A program made the position numbers and the translations under genes. A DNA stretch of 64,000 bases from Streptomyces aquilus (GTDB taxonomy: Bacteria; Actinomycetota; Actinomycetes; Streptomycetales; Streptomycetaceae). The DNA is taken from contig NZ_CP034463.1 in NCBI RefSeq assembly GCF_003955715.1, positions 10,106,001 to 10,170,000 of the forward strand, written 5' to 3'. Positions 25,554 to 35,577 of the stretch are shown piece by piece; positions within the stretch are counted from its first letter, which is position 1, and each line of letters starts with the position of its first letter. The notes under the pieces are model-generated. The model saw nothing but the letters and a program-made list of their open reading frames with translations. It was not told where the DNA came from and made no database searches.

Positions 25554-26852
25554 GTGAACGCCAGAACCAGCAGAGTCCTTCAGTGTTCGGCCGTGCTTGT
25601 CGCCGCCGGGCTTGTCCTGACCGCCTGCGGCTCCTCCGATGACAGCAGTTCGTCGGGGGCGCCGAAGAGCGCGTCGTTCTCGGGCCGTGGCCCGATCACG
25701 TTCGCGGCCGCCAAGGACAGCTCCGGCGTCGTCCAGAAGGTGATCGACGGCTGGAACAAGCAGCACCCGAAGGAGAAGGTCACCTTCGTCCAGCTGCCGT
25801 CGGACGTGAACCAGCAGCGTCAGCAGATGATCCAGAACGCCGAGACGAAGTCCGACGCCTACACGGTGCTCTCCCTGGATGCGGTGTGGACCTCGGAGTT
25901 CGCCGCCCACCAGTGGATCGACCAGCTGCCCGCCGGGCAGTTCCCGCTGGACAAGATGCTCAAGCCGGTGGTGGAGACGACCAAGTACCGCGACCACCTG
26001 TACGCGGTCCCGCAGTCCTCCGACGGAGGCATGCTGTACTACCGCTCCGACCTGCTGAAGAAGGCCGGCGTCAGCGCCGCGCCGACCACGTGGGCGGACA
26101 TGCAGGCGGCCTGCGCCAAGGTCGAGAAGCTGCCCGAGGCCAAGGGCATGTCCTGCTACGCCGGCCAGTTCCAGAAGTACGAGGGCCTCACCGTCAACTT
26201 CTCCGAGGCCGTGAACTCCGCCGGCGGCGTCGTCACCGACGCGGGCGGCAAGCCGGACGTCGACACACCCGCGGCGAAGAAGGGCCTGGACTTCCTGGTC
26301 GACTCCTTCAAGGACGGCACCATCCCCAAGGAGGCCATCACCTACCAGGAGGAAGAAGGCCGCCAGGCGTTCCAGTCCGGCAAGCTGATCTTCCTGCGCA
26401 ACTGGCCGTACGTGTACTCGCTGGCCGAGAAGAGCAAGGTCGCGGGCAAGTTCGCGGTCGCGCCGCTGCCCGGCCTGACCGGAGCCGGCTCCTCCACCCT
26501 GGGCGGCCACAATGTGGCCCTGTCCTCCTTCGCCAAGAACAAGGCCACGGCGCTGGACTTCATCAAGTACTTCACCAACCACGACAGCGCGACCACGTTC
26601 CTCAAGGAGGGCTCAGCCGCTCCGCCGTACGCGGACCTGTACGACGACCAGGCGCTGGCCAAGCAGTACCCGTACCTGCCGGTGCTGAAGAAGTCGATCC
26701 TGAACGCCGTGCCGCGCCCGAGGGTGGTCCAGTACGGCGACGTGTCCTCGGCGATCCAGCAGGAGGCGTACGCGGCCCTGAACGGCGACAAGTCCAGCAC
26801 GCAGGCGCTGAAAGACCTGCAGGAAGCCCTGCAGAAGCTCTCGGCGCAGTGA
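25554..26852 (+). CDS. Sugar-binding lipoprotein of an ABC importer
   Basis: 432 residues. A lipoprotein signal ends at Cys25 (LVLTACGSS), so the mature protein is anchored outside the membrane. The rest is a CUT1-family extracellular sugar-binding domain (VIDGWNKQHPKEKVTFVQLP, TDAYTVLSLDAVWTSEFA-like region, LRNWPYVYSL). GTG start with AGGAGAGAC upstream. First gene of an operon with two permeases and a glucosidase; alpha-glucosides are the likely ligand from the downstream enzyme. No ATPase is encoded here, so it probably shares an MsiK-type ATPase elsewhere, as known for Streptomyces CUT1 systems. Confidence 0.92.
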   Translation: MNARTSRVLQCSAVLVAAGLVLTACGSSDDSSSSGAPKSASFSGRGPITFAAAKDSSGVVQKVIDGWNKQHPKEKVTFVQLPSDVNQQRQQMIQNAETKSDAYTVLSLDAVWTSEFAAHQWIDQLPAGQFPLDKMLKPVVETTKYRDHLYAVPQSSDGGMLYYRSDLLKKAGVSAAPTTWADMQAACAKVEKLPEAKGMSCYAGQFQKYEGLTVNFSEAVNSAGGVVTDAGGKPDVDTPAAKKGLDFLVDSFKDGTIPKEAITYQEEEGRQAFQSGKLIFLRNWPYVYSLAEKSKVAGKFAVAPLPGLTGAGSSTLGGHNVALSSFAKNKATALDFIKYFTNHDSATTFLKEGSAAPPYADLYDDQALAKQYPYLPVLKKSILNAVPRPRVVQYGDVSSAIQQEAYAALNGDKSSTQALKDLQEALQKLSAQ

Positions 26853-26866
26853 GAAGGAGGCTCGTG

Positions 26867-27922
26867 GTGGCCACTCGGACCCCACCTGAGACGGCCGCGG
26901 ACCGGCCGCCCGGACCGGCATCAGGCCGGGCCGGGCGGCCCCCCGCGCCGGAGAAAGCCCGGCGCGGCCGGAAGTCGGCCACAGCGGGTACCGGCCGGAT
27001 GGCGGCCCTGCTGGTGTCCCCGACCCTGCTCGTGCTCACCGTCGTCGTGCTGTATCCGACGATCATGGCGCTGAGGGAATCGCTGTACGGGACCAAGGGT
27101 CTGGACCCGAAGACCGGCTTCATCAGCGACACCGAGCCGTTCGTCGGGCTGCAGAACTACACCGACATCTTCGGCGAGGCCGGAGCGCGATTCTGGAACG
27201 CTTTTTGGAACACCACCTTCTTCACCGTCGTCACCGTGGGGCTGGAGACGGTGATCGGTGTCGCGATGGCACTGATCATGCACAAGGCGTTCAGCGGGCG
27301 GGCCCTGATCCGTGCGAGCATCCTGATTCCCTGGGCCGTGCCCACGGCCATCTCCGGCCTGCTGTGGCGGTGGATCTTCAACAGTGACGGTATCGCCAAC
27401 GCCCTGATCGGGCACCAGGTCCTGTGGACCACCGAGGGCTTCCACGCCAAGGTCGCCGTCATCATCGCCGAGGTGTGGAAGACCGCCCCCTTCATCGGGC
27501 TGCTGGTCCTGGCCGGCCTGCAGGTCATCCCGAGGGAGGTCTACGAGGCGGCCCGCATGGACGGGGCGAGCCCGGTGCGCCAGTTCTGGCACATCACCTT
27601 GCCGCTGGTGAAGCCCGCTCTGCTGGTGGCTGTGCTGTTCCGCTGTCTGGACGCGCTGCGGATGTTCGACCTGCCCTACCTCCTCGTCGGCGCGCAGAAG
27701 AGTTCGGTGGAGACCTTGTCGATGCTCGCGCAGAACGAGGCGTCCAACGTCCGCTTCGGGCCGGCCGCTGCCTATGCGGTGGTGCTCTTCGTCTACGTCC
27801 TTCTCATCGTGCTCGGTTTCGTGCGGCTGCTGGGCGCGGACGTCGTCGGCGACGCGGGCGGTACGGGCAGGAAGAAGCGCCGATGGGCCTCGAAGGGGAA
27901 CCGTGTGGAGGTGCCGGCATGA
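26867..27922 (+). CDS. Sugar ABC transporter permease (MalF-like)
   Basis: About 351 residues with six predicted membrane spans after a Pro/Arg-rich, disordered N-terminus. The EAA loop is YEAARMDGASPVRQFWHITL, which contacts the ATPase. AAGGAGG lies six bases before GTG 26867 (GTG 26864 is also possible). It overlaps the next permease by ATGA, so translation is coupled. Works with the binding protein upstream to carry sugar across the membrane. Confidence 0.92.
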   Translation: MATRTPPETAADRPPGPASGRAGRPPAPEKARRGRKSATAGTGRMAALLVSPTLLVLTVVVLYPTIMALRESLYGTKGLDPKTGFISDTEPFVGLQNYTDIFGEAGARFWNAFWNTTFFTVVTVGLETVIGVAMALIMHKAFSGRALIRASILIPWAVPTAISGLLWRWIFNSDGIANALIGHQVLWTTEGFHAKVAVIIAEVWKTAPFIGLLVLAGLQVIPREVYEAARMDGASPVRQFWHITLPLVKPALLVAVLFRCLDALRMFDLPYLLVGAQKSSVETLSMLAQNEASNVRFGPAAAYAVVLFVYVLLIVLGFVRLLGADVVGDAGGTGRKKRRWASKGNRVEVPA

Positions 27923-28752
27923 CCGCGACCGTGAAATGGCGAACCTGGCTGCTCTACCTGGGAGTTGCCGCGGTGGTGGCCTACTGCCTGGCACCCTTCT
28001 ACTGGATGCTGGTCTCCAGCCTGCGCCGCACCTCGGACATCTTCGACACCTCGCTGCTGCCCGCCCCGGTGTCGTTCGAGAACTACCGTGCGGTCTTCAG
28101 CCCCTCCCAGGGCTTCGGCCGCGCCCTGCTCAACAGCCTGATCGTCTCCGGCACGACCACCGTCCTGGCGCTGCTGCTGGCCACGTTCACCGCCTACGCG
28201 ATGGCCCGGCTGGAGTTCCGCTTCAAGCGGCTGATCCTCACCCTGATCATCGCGACCTCGATGTTCCCGGTCGTGTCGATCCTGGTCCCGCTGCTGAAGC
28301 TGTTCACCGACATCGGCTGGATCAACACCTACCAGGCGATGATTGTGCCCAGCATGTCGTTCGTGCTGCCGCTGGCGGTGTGGAATCTGACCACGTTCTT
28401 CCGGCAGATGCCCGACGAACTGGAGCAGGCGGCGATGATCGACGGCTGCACCCGCGGCCAGGCGTTCCGCAAGATCATCATCCCGCTCGCTGCACCCGGC
28501 ATCTTCACCACCGCGATCATCATCTTCATCGCCGCCTGGAACGAGTTCCTCATCGCCCTGTCGATGACGAACCGGCCCAGCATCCAGACCGCGCCGGTCG
28601 CCATCTCCAAGTTCGCCGGCGCCAGCCAGTTCGACACCCCGTTCGGCAGCCAGATGGCCGCAGGCGTCCTGGTCACCATCCCACTGGTGATCATGGTGCT
28701 GCTCTTCCAGCGCCGCATCGTCGCCGGACTCACCGCGGGCGCGGCCAAGTAA
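27919..28752 (+). CDS. Sugar ABC transporter permease (MalG-like)
   Basis: 277 residues, six membrane spans. The EAA loop EQAAMIDGCTRGQAFRKIII and the C-terminal pattern (FEYTP-like GSQMAAGVLVTIPLVIMVLL) are typical of the second CUT1 permease. Starts inside the upstream stop codon (ATGA). Forms a heterodimer with the preceding permease. Confidence 0.92.
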   Translation: MTATVKWRTWLLYLGVAAVVAYCLAPFYWMLVSSLRRTSDIFDTSLLPAPVSFENYRAVFSPSQGFGRALLNSLIVSGTTTVLALLLATFTAYAMARLEFRFKRLILTLIIATSMFPVVSILVPLLKLFTDIGWINTYQAMIVPSMSFVLPLAVWNLTTFFRQMPDELEQAAMIDGCTRGQAFRKIIIPLAAPGIFTTAIIIFIAAWNEFLIALSMTNRPSIQTAPVAISKFAGASQFDTPFGSQMAAGVLVTIPLVIMVLLFQRRIVAGLTAGAAK

Positions 28753-28804
28753 CCGCCGGCCGCTGCACCGCACCTTCCCCCACTATCGAAGGACTCTCAG
28801 CACC

Positions 28805-30421
28805 ATGTCCTCCACCACGCCCTCGCCCTGGTGGCGCAGTGCCGTCATCTACCAGGTCTACATCCGCAGCTTCGCCGACGGCGACGGCGACGGCATCGGC
28901 GACATCGCCGGCCTGCGCTCCCGCCTGCCCTACCTCAAGTCGCTCGGCGTGGACGCCCTGTGGATCAACCCCTGGTACAAGTCCCCGATGGCGGACGGCG
29001 GCTACGACGTGGCCGACTTCCGCGCCATCGATCCGCTGTTCGGCACGGTCGCCGACGCCGAGCAGCTCATCGCCGAGGCCCACGAGCACGGGATCCGCAT
29101 CATCCCCGACATCGTGCCCAACCACACCTCCGACGAACACGCCTGGTTCCAGGCCGCGCTGGACGCCGGCCCCGGAAGCCCGGAACGCGCGCGTTACATT
29201 TTCCGGCCCGGCCGCGGCCCCGACGGTATCCAGCCGCCCAACAACTGGGTCTCCTGCTTCGGCGGACCGGCCTGGACCCGCATTCCCGACGGCGAGTGGT
29301 ACCTGCACCTGTACGCCCCCGAACAGCCCGACCTCAACTGGCAACACCCCGACATCCACGCCGAGTTCGAGTCGATCCTGCGCTTCTGGTTCGACCGGGG
29401 CGTCGACGGCTTCCGTATCGACGTCGCCCACGGGCTCGCCAAGGACCCCGAACTGCCCGACCTGACACGTGAACAGATCGTGCACCCGCACTGGGACCGC
29501 GACGAGGTCCACGACATCTACCGCACCTGGCGTCAGGTCGCCGACGAGTTCCCCGGCGAGCGGGCCTTCGTCGCCGAAGCCTGGGCCGACACCCCCGAAC
29601 GCCTCGCCGCCTACGTCCGACCCGGCGGCCTGCACACCGCCTTCAACTTCGACTTCCTCATGGCCAGCTGGGACCCCAAGGACCTCCGTACGGTCATCGA
29701 CGACTCCCTCGCCATGCTCAGCGGCGTCGGCGCCCCGGCCACCTGGGTGCTCTCCAACCACGACGTCATGCGCCACACCAGCCGCTACGCCCGCCGGACC
29801 GTCGCACGCTGGGTGCCCAACGAGCGATACCAGCCGGAGGGCCCCGTCGACCTCGAATTGGGCACCCGTCGAGCCCGCGCTGCCGCCCTGCTGATGCTCG
29901 CCCTGCCCGGCGGCGCCTACATCTACCAGGGCGACGAACTCGGCCTGCCCGAGGTCGAGGACCTTCCCGTGGACGTCCTTGAGGACCCCATCTGGGAACG
30001 CTCCGGCCACACCGACCGCGGCCGCGACGGCTGCCGCGTCCCGATCCCCTGGTCCGGGCAGGCGTCGCCGTTCGGCTTCAGCCCCGACGACGCCTACGCC
30101 GGACCCTGGCTGCCCCAGCCCACCGACTGGGGCCGGCGCAGCGTGGAGGCGCAGACCGGCGACGAAACCTCGATGCTGGAGCTGTACCGCAGCGCCCTGC
30201 GCTTTCGCCGCGACCACCCCGCCCTCGGCGACGGCACCATGACCTGGCAAGACGCCCCCGCAGGCGTCCTCGCCCTCCGCCGCGAACCCGGCTTCCTCTG
30301 CGTCGTCAACCTCTCCGATGAGGCGTACCAGCTGCCCGACCACACCGCGATCCTGCTGGCCAGCGGCCCGGTAGCGGACGGACGGGTGGAACCCGAACAC
30401 GCGGTCTGGCTCGCCGTATAG
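28805..30421 (+). CDS. GH13 alpha-glucosidase
   Basis: 538 residues, full length for GH13 oligo-alpha-glucosidases. Catalytic residues are visible: nucleophile Asp206 in GFRIDVAHG, acid/base Glu258 in FVAEAW and transition-state Asp320 in LSNHDVMRH. The first region VIYQVYIRSFADGDGDG binds calcium-like ions in relatives. No signal peptide, so it hydrolyses imported alpha-1,4 or alpha-1,6 glucosides in the cytoplasm. GAAGGA lies upstream. Fourth gene of the LacI-controlled operon; a strong terminator follows. Confidence 0.92.
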   Translation: MSSTTPSPWWRSAVIYQVYIRSFADGDGDGIGDIAGLRSRLPYLKSLGVDALWINPWYKSPMADGGYDVADFRAIDPLFGTVADAEQLIAEAHEHGIRIIPDIVPNHTSDEHAWFQAALDAGPGSPERARYIFRPGRGPDGIQPPNNWVSCFGGPAWTRIPDGEWYLHLYAPEQPDLNWQHPDIHAEFESILRFWFDRGVDGFRIDVAHGLAKDPELPDLTREQIVHPHWDRDEVHDIYRTWRQVADEFPGERAFVAEAWADTPERLAAYVRPGGLHTAFNFDFLMASWDPKDLRTVIDDSLAMLSGVGAPATWVLSNHDVMRHTSRYARRTVARWVPNERYQPEGPVDLELGTRRARAAALLMLALPGGAYIYQGDELGLPEVEDLPVDVLEDPIWERSGHTDRGRDGCRVPIPWSGQASPFGFSPDDAYAGPWLPQPTDWGRRSVEAQTGDETSMLELYRSALRFRRDHPALGDGTMTWQDAPAGVLALRREPGFLCVVNLSDEAYQLPDHTAILLASGPVADGRVEPEHAVWLAV

Positions 30422-30455
30422 CGGCCCGCAATCGCGGCCACGGCCCTTCGAACCG

Positions 30456-30501
30456 CCAGGGCCTGTCCGGTGTCACTCCCCGCTGACCGGACAGGCCCTG
30501 G
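30456..30501 (+). terminator. Terminator of the sugar operon
   Basis: A 16-bp perfect stem (30456-30471 with 30486-30501: CCAGGGCCTGTCCGGT and its complement) around a 14-base loop. It starts 35 bases after the glucosidase stop. Confidence 0.8.
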
Positions 30502-30561
30502 CCCCACCCTCGGCACGGCGGGCGCCGTCGCGCCAATACCATCGCGAGAGGCTCCGCTCCT

Positions 30562-32685
30562 TTGGACATCACCACCACGTCCCAGACCTCCGATCCCGTG
30601 GCTGTAGGACCCGGTGTGGTGCAGGGCCTGCAGCCCTTCGTGCACGACGCTGTCGTCTCGGTGTGCGCACCGAGCCTCGTGGTCTCACACCCGGACGGGC
30701 AGCTCGACGGCGGGGCGGACGGCTTCTACCACGGTGACACCAGGGCGCTGGCCCGGCTGACCGTGGCCGTGGAGTCAAGCACCCTCGCTCCGGTCTCGGG
30801 CGGGTTGGAGGGGGCGGACCAGGCGGGCTTCCGGGCGGTCGTGCGGGGCCTGGGCGAGGTGACGGCGGACCCGGTGGTCGCCCTGCACCGGCGCCGTACC
30901 GTCTCCTCCGGCCGCCTGGAGGAGACCTTCGAAGTCACCAACCACAGCACCCAGCACGTCGGCTTCCGGCTCACCGTGCGAGCATCCACCGACCTCGCCC
31001 CGATCGAGCAGGTGAAGTCCGGCCGCCTCCTGGCCGACGTACCAGCCGAAGCGCAGGCCGAGGCGGGCGCGCTGTTCTGGTCTCACGGCGGGCTCGCGGT
31101 CCGCCTGCTCAGCACCCCGGCACCGGATGAGCTGGACGCGCCAGCCGGGCAGCTGTCGTACGAGATCCAACTTGCACCCGGCCAGTCGCGGAGCGCGCGC
31201 CTGTCCGCCACGGCCACGCACGACAACGGAGACCATTTCCCGGCCGCGCCCGCGAACCAAGTGCCCTGGAGCACTCCCGTACTGCGCAGCGCGGATCGGC
31301 GCTTCGACCGATGGCTGGCGCAGTCGGTCGCCGACCTGGAGCGGCTGCGCCTGACGGACCCGCAGTCGCCGCAGACGGGCTGGCCGGACCAGTTCCTGGC
31401 AGCCGGCGCCCCCTGGTACCTGACCCTCTTCGGCCGCGACGCGATCTGGGCCGCCCGCATGCTCCTCCCGCTCGGCACCGATCTCGCTGCCGGCACCTTG
31501 CGCACCCTGGCCCGCCGCCAGGGCACCGTCACCGACCCGACCGCGGAGGAACAACCAGGGAAGATCCTTCACGAAGTGCGTCGCGGCGCCCTGCAGATCG
31601 CGGACCGGCTCACCCTCCCACCCATCTACTACGGCACGGTCGACGCCACCCCCCTGTGGATCACCCTCCTCTACGACGCCTGGCGCTGGGGCCTGGACGC
31701 CCAGGAAGTCGAACGGCTCCTGCCGCACGCGGAATCGGCACTCGCCTGGATGCGTGACCAGACGCTAGCCGACACCAACGGCTTCCTCACGTACGTCGAC
31801 CACACCGGCCGGGGCCTGGTCAACCAGGGCTGGAAAGACTCCGACGACGCCATCCGCCACCGCGACGGACACTCCGCCACAGCGCCGATCGCGCTGTGCG
31901 AGGTCCAGGCGTACGCCTACGAGGCCGCACTCGGCGGAGCAGCTCTGCTGCGCGCGTTCGGCCGCCCGGGGGCCGATGAGTGGGAGACATGGGCCGAGCG
32001 GCTCGCGGACCGCTTCCGCGACCACTTCTGGGTGACAGACGGACACGGCCCCTACCCGGCCGTCGCGCTCGACGGCGACGGCCGGCCGGTCGAATCGGTC
32101 ACCTCCGGCTTCGGCCACCTCCTCGGCACCGGACTGCTCAACACCGAGGAAAGCGCACTGCTCGCGGCACGCATCGCCGGACCCGACCTCGACGCAGGCC
32201 ACGGCCTGCGCACCCTGAGCAGCAACGCGGTGGGCTTCAACCCCTACGGCTACCACGTCGGCTCGATCTGGCCGCACGACACGGCGATCGCCGTACACGG
32301 CCTGGTCAAGGCCGGATTCCCAGGCGCCGCCGCCTCACTGGCAGCGGGCCTGCTGACCGCGTCAACGGCCTTCGACGCCCGCCTCCCCGAACTCTTCGCC
32401 GGCCACGGCAGCCAGCAGAGCCCATACCCCGCCCCCTACCCGGCGTCCTGCCGACCACAGGCATGGGCGGCCGCCTCGGCGATCCTGGTACTCCAAGCAG
32501 CCCTGGGCCTGGACGCAGACGTCCCCGGCGGCACGGTTTCCATCGCACCCAACTTCGCCTCGACGTACGCACCGCTCACGGTGAAAGGACTCCACGTCGG
32601 CGGAGACCAGGTGGACGTCACGGTCACAGCGGACGGAACGGTAGACATCAACGCTCCGGAAAAGCTGACAGTGATCACACCCTGA
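30562..32685 (+). CDS. Amylo-alpha-1,6-glucosidase/debranching-type protein
   Basis: 707 residues. The N-terminal beta-rich domain (VSHPDGQLDGGADGFYHGDT, about 40-260) matches the glycogen-debranching N-terminal family. The C-terminal (alpha/alpha)6 barrel has WYLTLFGRDAIWAARMLLP, GWKDSDDAIRHRDG and GSIWPHDTAIAVHG, the carboxylate-bearing loops of such hydrolases. Cytoplasmic, no signal peptide. TTG start. It follows the sugar operon but lies after a terminator, so it may have its own promoter. Probably acts on branched or unusual glucosides. Confidence 0.85.
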   Translation: MDITTTSQTSDPVAVGPGVVQGLQPFVHDAVVSVCAPSLVVSHPDGQLDGGADGFYHGDTRALARLTVAVESSTLAPVSGGLEGADQAGFRAVVRGLGEVTADPVVALHRRRTVSSGRLEETFEVTNHSTQHVGFRLTVRASTDLAPIEQVKSGRLLADVPAEAQAEAGALFWSHGGLAVRLLSTPAPDELDAPAGQLSYEIQLAPGQSRSARLSATATHDNGDHFPAAPANQVPWSTPVLRSADRRFDRWLAQSVADLERLRLTDPQSPQTGWPDQFLAAGAPWYLTLFGRDAIWAARMLLPLGTDLAAGTLRTLARRQGTVTDPTAEEQPGKILHEVRRGALQIADRLTLPPIYYGTVDATPLWITLLYDAWRWGLDAQEVERLLPHAESALAWMRDQTLADTNGFLTYVDHTGRGLVNQGWKDSDDAIRHRDGHSATAPIALCEVQAYAYEAALGGAALLRAFGRPGADEWETWAERLADRFRDHFWVTDGHGPYPAVALDGDGRPVESVTSGFGHLLGTGLLNTEESALLAARIAGPDLDAGHGLRTLSSNAVGFNPYGYHVGSIWPHDTAIAVHGLVKAGFPGAAASLAAGLLTASTAFDARLPELFAGHGSQQSPYPAPYPASCRPQAWAAASAILVLQAALGLDADVPGGTVSIAPNFASTYAPLTVKGLHVGGDQVDVTVTADGTVDINAPEKLTVITP

Positions 32686-32867
32686 AGCCGCGCCGCCAGG
32701 CCATCCCTCAGCGCCCAACCACGCTGCGAGATCGCGAACGACAGCGGAAGCCGTGGGACAGCGGACAAGAACAAACGGGCGTGGATCCTCTCCGGGGAGC
32801 CTTTGGCCTGCGTGGTTGCTGAGCGGGTGCTGGTTGCTCGATCGTCGTGATGTCGACTGGTCGGGAT

Positions 32868-33404
32868 TCAAGGGTGGTGGCGATGGTCTCGTGGCAAGAG
32901 GAGGGGCAGCAGGGTGGGGCCGATTTGTACGTCGGAGCTTGCGTTCAGCCCGCCGCCGAAGGATCCGTCGTGGTGGAGTTCGACCTGTGCGCGGTCGCTG
33001 AAGGCGGTGTAGGGGCGGCTGGGTGTGAAGATGGAGCGGCGCAGCCCCACCACGGGGTACGGGCTCGACACGTGCCGGCGCAGCAGGCTCTGACTGCGGC
33101 CGGGGAGGGCGTCGAGGATCTCAGCCATGACCGGATCGGCGACCGACGGATTGACCGTCGGGGCCAATTCGACGGGCGCCGGCACGGTGGGGACCGCCGT
33201 CACGACGACCCACACTCGGCGCGGATCCTGTTGGAGGGACCGGTGGCGCAGTTCGTCGTACAACCGGTGCAGGTGGGCCTGTGCGCCCTGGCGGAGGGCG
33301 AACCGTCGCCCGTATGCCGCCTCGAGCTCGGATTCACCGAGCCACGGCGTGTCCGTGCCGACCCTTTTCGGGTACCGCATGACCTCCTTGTCCACGACCA
33401 CCAA
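32868..33404 (-). pseudogene. Truncated AlbA-type DNA-binding protein
   Basis: The 3' portion of a gene: ESELEAAYGRRFALRQGAQA...VTAVPTVPAPVELAPTVN, VVGLRRSIFTPSR and ELHHDGSFGGGLNA. The ending resembles the C-terminal half of streptomycete AlbA_2-domain proteins. The ATG at 33404 is probably not native: the sequence abuts an IS21 remnant, which removed the 5' part. Function of the intact protein is uncertain. Confidence 0.45.
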
Positions 33405-33462
33405 GTGCGGGGCCTCCGGACTGCGGGGAACCTCGACGACGACGGGCGAGCGGCCGGGAGCC

Positions 33463-33703
33463 GCTGCTTGCGCGGAGCCTCCAGATCAGCCCGCAGCCAG
33501 GCGTCGACCGTCTTCTTGTACGGCTCCATCCGAGGCGAAGTCCGCACCGGCCGACGGCGCGGGGTGGGCGCCGGCGAGGACAAAGCCTCGCGTACCAGCC
33601 GGCGGTGAACGCCGTACTTCTTCGACAGAGCCCGGATCGACATCTGCCGCTGCCAACTGTCCCGCCGGATCCGGTCGAACAGCTCTTGGTTGGACAAAGA
33701 CAT
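33463..33703 (-). pseudogene. N-terminal fragment of an IS21-family IstA transposase
   Basis: From the ATG at 33703: MSLSNQELFDRIRRDSWQRQ, then SIRALSKKYGVHRRLVREAL (HTH) and PYKKTVDAWLRADLEAPRKQR. This is the IstA N-terminus. Sequence similarity stops near 33463 and the DDE domain and IstB are absent. A relic of an IS21-type insertion. Confidence 0.7.
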
Positions 33704-34082
33704 CCACAGCACCGCCCCTGACGGAGACCACAGGAACCGTCTCACCGCAAGAGCCGAGGTGGGGTCACTTCGTCCCGTCACCACCCCTCAATGCACCCGC
33801 AGGCCCGATCAACTGGGGCCGCTGGACAACGTCACAGCCACGCTCGACCTTTGGGCCGTTTCCGGGGCGGCGCTGGCGGGTGTGGGTCTCGGACTCCTCG
33901 ACGGTGGCCTCACGGACCTACCCCCGCGTGAGCGGCCGGCGGACCCCCATGGGCGCGTTCCGGGAGGCCGGGATCGAGGTCGTCACCCTCGACGGCCTGG
34001 ACGTCTCCGAGGGCATCGACACCTACCACCTTGCGGAGAACTACGGGATCTCGGGCAGACCAGGACGCCCGAGGGCCGACCG
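33704..34082. other. 380 bp with a small coding scrap
   Basis: No complete gene. On the plus strand, 33950-34060 reads MGAFREAGIEVVTLDGLDVS and GIDTYHLAENYGIS, which looks protein-like but lacks a start and overlaps nothing known. Probably a decayed gene. Confidence 0.3.
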
Positions 34083-34436
34083 ATGCCGATGATCACGCTG
34101 TTCCCGGAGACCGGCGGCGCGGGGCTCGAGGACCTGGAGCGCCGAACCGCGTGGGAGCACTGGGGCCTGTATGGGGTGCCGGGCACCGACCCGAACCGGC
34201 GGCTGAGGGCGAGGATCGCCGACCGCTCGCTGGCAGGCCTGGTGCACGTAGGCCCGGACGGAGCGGACGCCATCGAGCTGTGGCGGGCCGCGGAGTCCGT
34301 GAGCCTGCCGGAAGACTGGTGGGACTTGCTCGACCAGGTGCAGCACCTCCTGGTCGTCGGCCCGGTCAAGGAGCCCGATCAGCGGGCGCTGCAGGACGCC
34401 GGCGACCCGCTGCCGCCAGGGTCGGCCGTGGAGTAG
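34083..34436 (+). CDS. Small hypothetical protein
   Basis: 117 residues from the ATG at 34083, acidic, soluble. LRARIADRSLAGLVHVGPDG and AESVSLPEDWWDLLDQVQHL give a mixed alpha/beta pattern. No family recognised; upstream ribosome site is poor. It sits between remnants, so its integrity is uncertain. Confidence 0.45.
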   Translation: MPMITLFPETGGAGLEDLERRTAWEHWGLYGVPGTDPNRRLRARIADRSLAGLVHVGPDGADAIELWRAAESVSLPEDWWDLLDQVQHLLVVGPVKEPDQRALQDAGDPLPPGSAVE

Positions 34437-34566
34437 CGACGGTGGTGTCGCGGGATCTCGGCTCCGGTGCTGACGGCCTCCATGAAGCTGGTCATGGGTC
34501 TGCTGCGGTGCTCGACGGCTGCACGGACCTTGCGGTGGGCGGCGTTGTCGTCCTCCTCGCCCGGCA

Positions 34567-34890
34567 GCAGGGGCCGAGTACGCGCAGCTCGTTGTGGAGT
34601 TCAACGCCGAACGGGACACCGAGTACGCCGAGGTCGTCGAACGCGCCCCCGACCTCCTGGCCGAGCTGGAGAAGGAAACCGCCAACAACAACGCCGCCTA
34701 TGCGGAGGTCGAGGAGTCCGAGGCGGACCTGGAACGGTTCGACAGATGGCTCGCCAAGATCGCCGCCCGCGACTACTTCGACGCTCCCGGGGGTACCGCG
34801 GCGCGCGAGGCAGTGGAGCAGTGCTGTACGGCACTCGCCGCGTTCGAGGACGTAGCGATCGCCGCGCAGGCCGGCACACCACCATGCGCA
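34567..34890 (+). pseudogene. C-terminal fragment of a ChrB-like chromate resistance protein
   Basis: EYAQLVVEFNAERDTEYAEV, NNNAAYAEVEESEADLERFD and IAARDYFDAPGG match the C-terminal half of ChrB-type proteins. No N-terminus exists in the preceding 200 bases, and the frame runs on without a stop into the DUF1232 gene. The intact family senses chromate; this copy is almost surely inactive. Confidence 0.55.
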
Positions 34891-34947
34891 AGGTTGGCGC
34901 CGCTCCGCCCTCCCGGCTGCGTGCTGTCGACTAGCTGGGAGCATCAC

Positions 34948-35371
34948 ATGTGGTGGGACGTACTCATCGCGATCGGCGTCGGCCTGCTCGCCACCTGGCT
35001 CGGCCTCCTCATCGCCCTCCTGCTCGTCCGCCCCAAGGGCACCCTGACGGCCGAGGCGGTGCGCCTCCTGGGACCTTCCTCGGCTGCTGCGGCGGCTGGC
35101 TGCCGACCGGAGCCTTCCCCGGGGCGTACGGGTCCGCCTCGCACTGCTCATGGCCTATCTGGCCCTGCCCATCGACCTCATCCCCGACTTCCTGCCCGTC
35201 ATCGGCTACGCCGACGACGCCATCATCGTCGCCTTCACTCTCCGCTCCGTCGTCCGCCGGGCCGGCACCGACGCGGTCCGTGCTCACTGGCCCGGCACCC
35301 ACGACGGCTTCGCCGCCCTTGCCCGTCTAACCGGGCTGCCCGGCGCGGCTGACGCCCCCGACGCCGACTAG
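34948..35371 (+). pseudogene. DUF1232 membrane protein with a frameshift
   Basis: Starts at ATG 34948 (GGGAGC upstream) with one membrane span (WDVLIAIGVGLLATWLGLLI). Near 35065-35075 the frame changes: the rest (DLPRLLRRLAADRSLPRGVR, then MAYLALPIDLIPDFLPVIGY) is in another frame to 35371. The latter is the DUF1232 signature. One indel would restore a ~140-residue protein. Function of the family is not known. Confidence 0.6.
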
Positions 35372-35577
35372 CGCCTGCCGGCCACGTCCCCCGCTTGTGA
35401 CACTCAACTCCCAGGCGAAACACGCGTATTCGGAAAATGCTGGTCATGGCCGGGTCAGGATTGCGCAGGTCACCGGGTGTTCACGCTGCGGGTCTACTCG
35501 CATAGAAGCCGGTGGTGGTGTCATGCCGTCAGGCACCCGGGCCCCACTGCCCGGGCTGAGTTCTGGGGAGAACCTGC

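Noticed and set aside
25886..26863. Upstream extension of the first permease frame
   Set aside because: It is an out-of-frame reading of the sugar-binding protein gene; the permease has its own AAGGAGG and GTG.
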